This document shows, piece by piece, positions 1-12,000 of a DNA stretch of 64,000 bases (positions are counted from its first letter, which is position 1; each line of letters opens with the position of its first letter). Made by a program: the position numbers and the translations under genes. This DNA comes from Candidatus Omnitrophota bacterium (lineage in GTDB: Bacteria > Omnitrophota > Gorgyraeia > Tantalellales > Tantalellaceae), in assembly GCA_014728045.1 (NCBI GenBank), contig WJMH01000022.1, positions 1 through 64,000 on the forward strand, written 5' to 3'. The notes beneath the pieces were generated by a model. That model ran no database searches and was not told where the DNA came from. It worked only from the letters and a program-made list of their open reading frames with translations.

Positions 1-1
1 A

Positions 2-3000
2 ACACTTGCCGGGAATATGGTCATTATTCCCGAAGGTTTGAGCAATAAGGGTGAAGTGGTCACGGTATATGATGCTCGAGGGCGCGCTATCCTCATAGTT
101 AGGACCGGTTCTCACAAGCAGGATGAGGTAACGGTTTTCGACTGGGAGGAGACAGAAACAGACGGTAACGTAAAAGGTGAACTAAGGCAGGCCGATCCGA
201 TCGGGCTGAGCAACGTCTCACATAATGTTGGTGACTTCCAGGAGAAGGAACAGGCCGAAAAACCCGATGAGCGAGAAGATGATACACCCGCTGTTCCCCC
301 GCTAAAAGAGAAAAGCACTCCGGATGATGCTGGAAAGACCGGTCCCGAAGAGGCCCAAGACGATAAGCGCTCTTCGGATAAACGGTTCAAGCCGGATGAA
401 AAAAGAGACCAAAGAGGGCTGATGACATATGAAGAGGCCCACGGTGTGTATGAAAACCTTACTGATTGGAGAGGGAAAGTATCATCTGAAGAGGGTTCAG
501 TGGAGAGGCTTAAACTGGCTATGAGAAGTGTTCTCGGCCTGATAGCGGAGGGGGAGATAAAGATTCACTGGCACGGGTTCGGCAGGCAGAGGCTCGCTTG
601 GCAGATATACCGATGTCTTGAGTTCACCCTTGGCAAGAAGGCGATGGGCAGGGATCCGGGGCTGGTCCTTCTGAACAAGGCTCTGAAACACAAGAAAAAA
701 CCGGAAGCTCTCAGGGAAATTCTCGGTGAGTATGACTCGCTCGGGTATGACGCCTCGGAGGATTTTACCGGTAACCGGAAAAAGAGCATAGCCGATATCC
801 TTGAAGTGGTACTGCGCGACTCCTATTACATTAAACAGGCCGAACACAGACTGGAAGAGGCCACGGTCACTCGGGAGCTCGCCGGTTCCGGAAGGCTCTT
901 TTGGGATGTAGGATTAAGTTACGGTATATCTGATGGTCTAACAGGTTCTCCCGGCAACCGTCTTCTGAGGAGGGCGGAAACGGATGCCCGTGAAACCGCA
1001 GTACGCTTAAGCGAGGCCAGAAGGGAGTTGGAGGAGGATAGAGCCGCATTGGAGAACGACCAAAGACAGCTGTATGAGGCATATCTTGAACTGGAAGACG
1101 ACCAGGCGGCCCTGCGTAACGATCAGCAACAGCTGGCCGAGGCCCGGCTTGAGCTGGAGGATGATCTGGTGGCTCTGGAAAACGATCTGGAACAGCTTCA
1201 AGAAGCGATAGAGGACGAGGATGAAGAACGTATAGAGCAGGAACTGGCGGAAATAGCGGAAAATGAACGGGAAATAGAGGAGGATCGCGCCCGCATAGAA
1301 CAGGAGCTGGCGGAGATAGAAGAGGGTGAGCTGGAGATACGGAACGATTACGCAAGAATAGAACGGGAACTGGCGGAGATAACCGACGATGAAGAAGAGA
1401 TACAGAACGGTCTGGCCAGGATCAGGGCTCTTGAAGAGGAAGAGGCAGCTAACCGTGAAAGGATACGCGAACTTAATAAGCCCGAACTTCGACTTACATC
1501 AACCCTTGGAATGGTCTTATATGATGCGGGGAGGTCTCAGGATGTAGAATCCACTGAAGCTACCGAACGGCAAAGACGCATCAATGTGGAACTCGCCAAG
1601 CTAGAGCTCATGCACAGGGTTGTGGGCATATACGCGGGTATCATGACGGCTAAAAGGAAGACAAGTGTTATTGCTAAGCATCTGGCATCACTGAAAGAGA
1701 TACGTGAAAAAGGCGCATCTTTCAACATGTCCAGCGAAGAGCTCCTTGTTCTGGATATGCACATAGCGAAAGCTGAAAATGAAATGTCGTCTCAGCAGAA
1801 GGTGGTACTCGACGGCAAATCCGAACTTAGATATATTATGGGCCTGCCCAGCGGCATCCGTTTCGAACTAGATGAAGCGGATTATTCTCCGGAGAGGATC
1901 GCACAGCTTCTTTCCCGCAGCAATATCAGGATGGACCGGTACCTTGCATTGATCCTTGCCAAAAAATCCGAGGAGATAGAATCCTTGCAGGCGTTGGTGC
2001 CGTCCAACGTATTCGAGCATTTGAACCTGAGCGTGGCGGCTGTGTGGGAAGAAGACCTGTTAAGGAGAGTGCTCTATGATAATCTAAGAGATCCGAGTTT
2101 TCTGGGGGTTAGAGCGGGGATGGTCTTCGGTGACATGAAAAGGCAGAAAGCTGCCAGAAGGGCCCTGCTGCTGTATCTGAAGGCCATAGATGAATACAAG
2201 CTGATCGTAAGAATGCAGTACACAATGGCCGCAAGGGCAAAGGATACCATCCAGACCCTTACAGCCGCGCAAAAAGAAAGGTTGGATATTGCTGGTAAAG
2301 CCAGAGAGCACGTTAACGGTATAAGGACCAGGTACGATTCCGGGATCGGGGGTCTGCTATCCCTTCTGCGGGCTATGGAAGAGGCTAAGAACGCCGAGGT
2401 GGAGAAAGAACTCTCATATAACCTGCTTTTGAGGGCAGAGGTAGTTCGGGCCAAGTCACGTGGGACCACGAAAATGGACCTTGATCAATATGACCTGGAG
2501 CAGCTTGAGAAGATAGCCGACCTTATAGAAGAATACTGGGACGAATGGGAGGAGGAAAGATTCGCGGAAGCTGAGGTAGTATGGCTCAAGGTCAGGGAAT
2601 ATTTGCCCGGTCTGGTGATGCCCATGAGCGAAAGGCAGACCGATGAATATATCGGAAAAGTAGATAAGGCCATTGAACGGTTAGAGGATATGACCGAGGA
2701 GAACAGGAAGACCACCGACGAGCTTGAGGTCTATATCCGTGATAATCTTTCCGTGGAAGAAAGGCGCAAACTTGCCAGGCATATCAAGGAATTTGAAAAG
2801 GGTCTGTGGACCCTTGGCAACTTTTTGAGAGGAAGAGTTAAAAGCGACGAGGAGATGGCAGAGTTGATCGATGGAATATCGACCATACTTCCCGGACTTG
2901 ACATACCCCGGGGCGTTGACCACGACGAACGGGAAGATATCGTCAGGGGAAAACTCCCCGTTATAACCTCTTCGCTTGATATGGCGCCATATTCGTTAAA

Positions 3001-6000
3001 GGGTACCTCTATTGTGGATATGTTCCTTGTAGCATGTGAAAGAGGCCGGCTCGGCCCCGCGCAAAAAGACGTTGAATTAGCGCGCAACATGGCGAGAGAT
3101 GACGTGAAAGTCTTCAGGCCCATAGTCAATATAGGTGCGAGTATCGGATTAAGCGGAGACATTTTCGACCCGGGGAACTTGAACTCCACGAATTTTATTA
3201 ACGGTTCGGGGTTGGGGATATCTATTGCGATCCCCCTCAACAATCCGGGAAAGAGAGAAAAACGCGAAGCGGGCAAAGAGTTCGTTCTTTCCTCGCTTAT
3301 AAAGCTTAAACTGGCGGAACGGGAACTCCAGGTGAATATAGCAAGGCAGCTTGTCAGGATGCATTCACTCATGGAAAGATACAGCAACCTGGATGAGAAA
3401 ACAAAGAACCTGCAGGCGAGGATAAACGCACTGCGGTCTAACCCCAGAGTTTCAGGCATCCAGATTGAAAGACTCCAGCGAGAAAAACGGAAAGTGCTTC
3501 TTGAACAGAAACACGTACTTCTCCAGTTTAAGATAGCGAGGAACAATTTAAGGGACATACTCGGGCTTGAGTATTCTGACATAATGATGATCGATAATAT
3601 CACCAATAAGGATATAGAAAAGATACTGGATACCCTTAAAGAAAGCCTTGAGGGGAACTTTGTGGTCTCCAGTACGGTAGAGATGGTCAAGGAAGGGTCC
3701 ATGGTCACTATAGGACCGGATAATGAACTTGCGGCCAACAACATCCCGACCGGACTTACTGTAGCAGGCAGGAGGAAGATACGGATCCTGGCCGTCCGAG
3801 ACGAGAAGAATGATTATATGGGCCAGATCGCGCTTGACAGGGGCAAAGTCCTCTCGAGTGACATTAAAAGCATCCCCGAGGGTTCGCGTGTAACCATCGC
3901 CCCGGATAATAAGATGATTGTAACTGATCCCGACGGGGAAAAGGTCGATACCAGCAAGATATGCGCCGGTGATATCTCGCTGAGATACATTGTTTCCGTT
4001 ACCGATAGCGAAGGCGAATCGGCGGGAGAGGTGCTTATAGATTACAGAACCGGGGATGAAGCCCTTAGACTGGGAATCCACAGAGCCGAGAGAAGGGGGT
4101 ACGCTCTTTCATCTGTAGCCATCATAAAAGAAGGGGATCAGTTCAGTCTGGTGATCTCAGTCTCTCCGTTCGCTGCCAGCGGATGTCCTCTGGCCATTTA
4201 TCCCAGATTTCCTGATTCCTGGCTGGACTGGAAGTTCCTGGGGTGGTTCAACCTGCCGGGATTTCTGACGGGGGCTCACGCGAGACAGAAAACAAGGAAG
4301 ATCCTGAGCGGTCTGGCGGTGGAGGAGTCAAAAAGGCAGGACTTGTTGCTGCGCAAGGCCGAACAGATCGCCCAGCGCCAGAAAGAAAGTGCCATAGAGC
4401 TATACCGCCTCGCCGACAAGAAAGTAAGACTGGCCCGGAACGGACTTGAGATATGCGACGAGCAGATAAAACGTCTTGAAGCAAATATGGACGGCCTGGC
4501 CGATCTGGGGCGGCTGGAAAGGCTGAAGGCCGAAAGGATAAGGCTTTTGGGGATAATAGACCAGGCGGAGAACAATCTTGCCGTGATGAGAATACTTCTT
4601 TCAGTCCTGGATGTGAAAGAGTCTGAAATAAAAGAAGCGCCGGATCTGGGTGAGGTAGTCAGCCTTGACCGGGCCATATCGAACATAGGTCAGAGGACGG
4701 AGGACGCGATAGCCCGTCTTGATATAAGCATAGCGAGGCAGATGCAGAAACTATCCTCCTTTGCCAGCATGTTCGAGCAGGAAATGACAGCCGGCGTGCA
4801 TTTCTACGAGGGAGGGGACGGCACCTCTGGTATCACGGTATCGCTGACAATCAAGCCCGATATGCACGGCGCCGAGATGGCCAAACTGGATGTGGAAGAC
4901 AAGAAGATCATTACCGGTCTAAAGATGGAGAACGCCCGGAAAAGGATCATTGAGCTTTACGGCGCATACGCCAGGGCGGCCATGAGAGTGGCCGAACAGG
5001 AAGCAAAAATAAGAAAGCTGAACCTTTTGACGGGCGCGCACAGTGGAATGGATGACCCTCAAGCGGACAGGTCGATGGACCGAAGAGCTGCGGAACTTGA
5101 ACTGACGCGGGTCAGGTTGGCCAAAGCCGATACCAAAGAAGCCTTAACATTGGGCATGTCGGAACTGCAGATACTTCTTGAGTCAAAGACTGGAGTAGCC
5201 GTTGATCTTTCATACCTGATGGAAAGAATGGATACATACCGCGACAGTAGCTCCTTGGATGCGGATTTCAGGCGGGGTTTAGAATTGGACAGGGACAAGG
5301 CCTTGCAGCACATGAGGAACAGAGGTAAAAAGGCGGAGCTGGCCGAAGACAGGGCGCTATGGTCAGTGCTTCCCACTCTGACGGCTCAGGGAGGATGGTA
5401 TGATATGGGCAGCGGCCCAAGCTACATGCTTTCGGTTGCAACAAGGATCTTGGGCAGCGGAAGGTCCATCAGGGCCAAACTTGCGAGGCTTGAACAGAAA
5501 AGGTACAAGGCCGCCGAGCTGAACAGGATCAGGCAGATCAGATACGAATGGGACCTTATAAGTAACGAATTGGATATCGCCATGAAAGAATCGAAGAAGC
5601 TAGACGAAGCACTGGGCGATATCGAGAAAAGAATAAATTACGTGCTCAACAGGAAAATCGCTGATCATGCTCTTGGTGGCAGAACCACGGCTCGTGAAAT
5701 AAGAAGACTGGTTGAAGAATACGAAAGTCTTAAATACCGTTATTTTGAAGCGAATATACGCTTGAACATCTCTTACGCAAGAGCGGTCAACATGCTCAAC
5801 AATCTCATGGGAATAGAGGCCACGACCGAATTGCTCGGCGAACTGGCCGATGCGCCTGATAGGTCATCGGCGGGCGAGGATCTTTTGAACAAAAATGTAA
5901 AGGCGGGTGCTAAAAGACCTGACGGTGATGAAACAGTAACCTCTCCGGCGGGACCGGTATCCAAGGGGGCGGAACGCAAAAAGGATGTTACCTCGGAGGA

Positions 6001-9000
6001 TGAAAAGGCTGTTCCCCCTGTAAAAGAAAAAGCCCCACCTTCAGATAAGGAAGTTCCGCTTGAGGAAGAAAAAATCCCCCCGGAAAAAGAGATGAATCCC
6101 TCCGGGAAAAAGAAGGTTCCCGAACCCCGGAAAGCTCTTGCGGGCGAAATATCATCTCGGGGAAATATGTCGCTTGCGGGCATGGTCCCGGCAATGAACA
6201 TCGCGGGCGTGGATCTCAGCGGGATGCTTGACTCGATAGATTTGTTCTACGACAGCCTTAAAGGGGACATAACCATCATGCTGGATGATTTCAGGGGTTC
6301 TAATAAGGCACAGGAGAGCGGAGACGCCGTTGTTTGTGAAATAGAACCCGTTATCGGCAATGGCCGATATACGATCCAGCGTATCAGGCAGGAAGGTGAA
6401 ATGGTCAAAAAGGGCGACTGGCTGGTCCAGTTCGATCCCTCTTTTCTGGAGAAGGAGCGTGATGCGCAGGAAAAACTTATCAATCAGACAGAAAGGGCGG
6501 TTGCCGAATCGCAGGAATTACTTAGAGAAGCTCTCCAGCAGAAGAAGGCGCTCACCGAGCAGTATGCCGAAGACAAGAGAGCGACAACCGTAAAGGTTAC
6601 AGCTGCCGGGGAAATGCTCAAGCAGGCGGAGGAAAGGATAAAAACGGCGGAGCTCAACCTCAATCTGGCAGAGGGGTTCGTGCAGGCAATAAGAGTTCTC
6701 TGGGAAAAGAAGATTGCTTCGGAATTCGAATATAACAGGGCTCTTGAATTCAAGAATGAAGCTGTCAGAGTAAGACAGGAAGCTTATGCCGAGCGGACCA
6801 GGGCTAGAAAGATACTAGAGGAAGCAGAGACCGAGATACACTTGGTGGAAGCGGTCTTTTCAAGGCAGATGGCCGTCCTGGACGGTATCGTGGAAAGATC
6901 GAAGAAGGATATCGAAGCCGCGAAGGAAAAACTCCGTTTGCAGGAAGAGAAACTCAAGACGCTGAAGAAGAATATAGATAGATGCACTATCTACGCCCAA
7001 AGGGACGGGATGGTGCTTTATTCGAATGTTACCGGAGTATATTTTTTCACCATTCCTCTTAAACCGGAGAACGAAACCGTCATCGGACCGGGACTTTCCG
7101 TTCCACACGGCCGGGAAATCATGCGCATAGTGGATCCGGGATCCATGCTCTTCAGGCCCCGCTCCGCACTCGACAAGAGATCTACTATAACCTCAGAGGT
7201 CAGAACCGGTGTCGGCAGCCGGCAGGGAAGTATCGGTATCCCGATCAAGACCATCGTTCCGGCAGGTGCATATGTGGAAAAGGGCGATATTATAGTTCAA
7301 TTTGATGATTCGGTCCTCTTGGACTTCAAGAGGCTGGAAGAAGAGAAGCTCCAGGAGACCAGGAGGCTCATTTCCGAACTTTCATCTTTACTCGGTGTGG
7401 CAACAAGAGCAAGAGCTGTATATCTTAAGAAAGAATATCCAGCGCGGGTCTGCAATGCCGAGGCACGGCTTAAGGAAGCCCGCTTGGTCCACGAGCAAAG
7501 GAAGAAAGACGTTCTTGTGAGTTCAAGAAGGACGGCCGCTTTGAAGAAAAGGCTGGAAATGGCGGAAAAACTCGCAGCTAGCAACACGGTTCCAAAGAGC
7601 GAGGTTGACGCTTTCCGGTCCGCTTATAACAGTTCCCGGATAGAAGAATACACCGCCAGGGCCGCGATGGAATCGGCGCGATACACGGAAGCGGCCGCCG
7701 AAGCGGACTTGGAACGCGTAAAAAGCGAGCGCGACAGGATAATAGCGGTTTATGACAGGGAGATAAGGACCGCCCGGGAAAAACTTCGTTCGGCAAGGGC
7801 GGACGAGGCGATAGACCTAAAAAGGATCGGATTCTATGATGATCAGATAGAAAAATGTACGATAAGGGCCACAAGATCAGGCAAGGTAACTTATATCAAT
7901 AATATGCTCATTACGCTGAGAGGCTCCAACCTGAAGCCCGTCGAAAGAGAACTGGTAGTGGGCCAGGGCACCATAATGCCACCGGGAGTCCCCTTTATAA
8001 AGATCACCGATATCGAACAGGAACAGGCATCTCCCGCAGCATCCAAAGAGATAGGTTCTTTTATCGATAAAAAAGCGGCGCAGGAAGAGGTTCCCGGCAA
8101 GAGAAGTGAACCGGTGTTATGTAAAATAAAGCCTCTCAGGTTATATAACATAGTCGGGTACGGCGCCACGCTTACCTATATAGTTCCCGATGGAGAATTC
8201 GTGCGGAAAGGCGATAAGCTGGCTGAATTCGATTCATCCGTTTACGAAAGAGAGCGTGATCTGCAGAAAAAGCTTATAACAGAAACGGAACTGGCCTATA
8301 TTTCCGCGAAAGAATCTCTGACAGAATCGGAAAAACAGAAAAAAGCCTTTATCGAGCGATACGATGAGGACAGGAAATTTCTTGTCGAAAAACTGAAAAC
8401 CGGTGAAAGGATGCTGGCAGATTCGCAGCAGAAGCTAAAAAGAGCCGAGGATAATATTGTTCTGGCCAGAAGGAATATAGAGAGACTGGATATTCTGGCG
8501 GAACGATCCATTGTTTCCTTGGTTGAAAGGCTTGAAGCCTTTCTGGTTCTCAATGACGCCCAAAGGGCCAAGGGAAGAGCCGAAATGGAGATCGCCGCCG
8601 CCCGACGGATACTGGAAGGGACTAGGGCCGAACTAGAAGTTTTGGAGGCGGTGAAAGTTCGCGAGACCGACAGGTTTAACGGTATGATCGAAAGAGCGAA
8701 AAGCGATATGCTGGCATCACAGGAGAAACTGAAGCTGCAAAAGAGAAGGTTCAAGGGCATAGAGGAGAACATAGACAAGTGTGTCATTTACGCGCAACAC
8801 TCAGGAAAAGTAAACCATTCCAACCAGCTTAGTGCCAACCTTTTTGGATTTCCTATTAGACCCGTTCCGCGGAACGTGACAATGGGACCTCGTATAACCG
8901 TTGGATATGCCCAGAAGATCCTGTCCATCGATACTTCGGTCACATTACCCGGTGAGGCGCAATCCGGGAGTGAAGATGAAGGCGTCACGCTTATCGGCGC

Positions 9001-12000
9001 CAATGTCAGCACTGCCTATGACAGCGGGAGCGGTGTTGTGTATCCGGCCATCAAGAAAATACACGTGGAAGACGGCGAATACGTCGAAAAAGGCCAAGTC
9101 ATAGCCGAATTGGAGTCTTCCGCTCTGGAAATGCTGAAAAGGGAAGCAGAGATCCGGCTCAGGGAATCCAACAGGCTTATTGCCGAGGCGGGTTCTTTGC
9201 TTGATGAAGCGAAGAGGAGACATAAAGCATACACCAGTATGGAATACCCGGCCCTTCTGCTGGAGGCTCAGGAGCGATTTAACCGGTGCAAAAAAGATTA
9301 TGAGGCCAGAAAAAGCAGTCGCGTCTCCTCCGAGAGAATAGTCGCATTAAGAAAGGTGCTTCTTGATATGGCGAGAAGGGTCCTTGCTTCCAATACGATC
9401 GCTATGAGCGCGGTCGAGGAATTGCATGCTGCTTATAACAGCGCGATCATGGAAGAGAAGACCGCTTCTTACGAGGAATCTCAGGCGCTTTTAAGGATGA
9501 AGCAGGCCGAATCCGAGATCGAAAGGCTACGGTATGAGCATAAAATGCGGTTGGCTGCTTTGACCAGAGAGATGAACACGGCCAGGGAAAGACTTCGTCT
9601 CGCGCGGGAAAAAGCGGCAATAGACCAGGGAAGAGTGGATTTTTACAGAAAGCAGATCGAGAATTGTGTTGTAAGAGCTACCGTCTCGGGAACGGTCTCT
9701 TTCATGCATTCACTGCCAGTGTTCTTTATCGGGATACCTCTTAAAAGGGTTCCGAGAGAAAGGATCGTCGCGGAAGGATCAATTGTAGGGCCGGAGCCGT
9801 TCATCAAGATAACACATGCCGCGCGATCGGATGCCCGGAAGACCGACAAAGAGATCTATGAACCGGTATCGACCAGCAAAGTACCGGAGGGTGCTGTTGC
9901 GATAACATCCGGTGTCGAGGCTGTGAGCTTCGGAAGAAGAGGCGAACACGGGGCCATGATCCTGGAGATAGCTCCGGAAGGCAGGGTAAAGAAGGGGCAG
10001 CTCCTGGTAAGGTTCGACATATCGGCACAGGAGCGGCTTATGCCGCAACTGCGCAAGCTGATCAATGAGCAAAGGATGATCTCTTCCGATTCTTCCAGGA
10101 ATATTGACGGCTACCAGAGTCAGAGGAAGATACTTGAAGCCAAATTGGAAATACTTCGCAAGATACAGGAAGAAGTATCACGGGGAGGTGAGGACATGGC
10201 TTCTTACGCCCGAGAGGTCCGCGCATTGGCGGAGAAGAACATCACTCTGGCCGATAAGAGGATACAGAGGGTGGAAGAGCTGCTTGAGAAAATGATAGTT
10301 GCCAAAAGAGAGCATCTTGAAGTTCAGATACAGGCCGAGGAGGAACGGATAATACGCGACAGGGCGTTGAGGGAATTGGCGGTTGCGATCCTTATGCAGG
10401 AGCAGGGGGAAAACGTCTTTAATATTCTGAGGGCACAGATGAACGATGAGCTTGCTATTCTGGACGGGCTTATCGAAAGGGCCCGGATAGACCGGAAAGC
10501 GGCACAGGCCGATATAAGGACATATTCTAAGAAGATCGAACAGATCCGGAGGAACAAAGAGAATTCCGTAATTTATGCTCCCGAAGACGGATGGGTAAGA
10601 TATACGCATGATGTCGGCAAGAGTTTTCTCGGGATACCCATAACTTATATCGACAATCCTGTATATATCGGTACAGGTTGCGTTGTGAAAAACGGTCAGA
10701 CGATCATGCATTTGTTCGAGGAAAAGCCCCAAATCGAGGCTAGCGAAAAGAGAGAATCATCTTCCAGAGGTGTTCAAGTAATATCGACCGTCCGAAGCGG
10801 CGAAAGCGATCGGAACGGACCCAGAGGAGCCAGGATACTCAAGATACCCAAAAAGGACGGTGATCACGTCAGAAAGGGAGAGGTCATTCTGGTGCTGGAT
10901 GATTCCGAATTACAAAGCGCTAAAAAACAGGCGGAAATAGAACTGGGCGAGCACCGCAGAGCAGCGGCCGAATATGCCGCGTTACGGGCGGAAGCCGAAC
11001 GGGAGCTGACTGAATATCTATCCAATGAATATCCCGCGCTGGTCGAACAGGTTAACTCCAGGATCAGAGAGGCAAGGACACTGGGCAAAATCCTTGAGGT
11101 GATGGTGGATACGGCAAGTGATACGGCCAGGATAAAAAAAGCGGAATATGAAGCCCTTAAAAAATTAAAAGCCAAGGGTGTCTGTTCTCAACAGGAACTG
11201 GAACTTGCCGAAGCGGACTGGAATAGAGCTTCTCTCAGCGTGAGGAGATTATCTTACCGGCTGAGATGGACGGCCATGACGCTTAAGGAAGCCGAGCAGG
11301 CCCTGAAAGCGCTTGAATACGATAAGATGAGAAGAGAGTCCGAGCTAAAAGCCCGGATACAAATAAATACGGAAAAAGCGGAGATAGCTCGGGAGAATGC
11401 CGAAATATGCGAAAAGACCATTGCTTTCTACAAAGGTCAGATTGCCGATTGTCTGATAAAGGCTCCAAGGTCCGGGATAATAAAATATAATAATCAGGTC
11501 TCTTATACTTTTTTTATCAACAGGTGGACCCCCCGGGAAATAATAATAACGGTAGGGTATGAAGTAGCGCCGGGCATGACCGTTGCGACTATATCAGACC
11601 CAACAACCGCTTCTTCTGAAAAGCCTTCCGGATTCAGCCTTTCGCCTATAGGCATAATAGCTTTTATATTACTCATGACGAATATCGCAAGAGCGATATA
11701 CAAACAGATCCGATCAGGGCTTAATGTGAAATATCATGAGGATCCTCGTCACATAGGTCCGCCTGATCCGGGAGATGAAAAGGAAAGCACTTTAGTCGAA
11801 GAAGAGTCTTCGGAACAGACTTTTGGGGAAGAGGCGCGCAGAGCCGAAAAGGAAAAAATAGAAACTGAGAAAGAATCTCTGAAAGAGCCCAAGGTGAAAA
11901 TGAGTGCAGAAGAGGCTATGAAGATCCTTGCCGGCGAGATCAAGATAATTAACCGTGCTATCGGAAAAATGAAAAGGATCCAGAGTGCGCTTGAGTGGAG

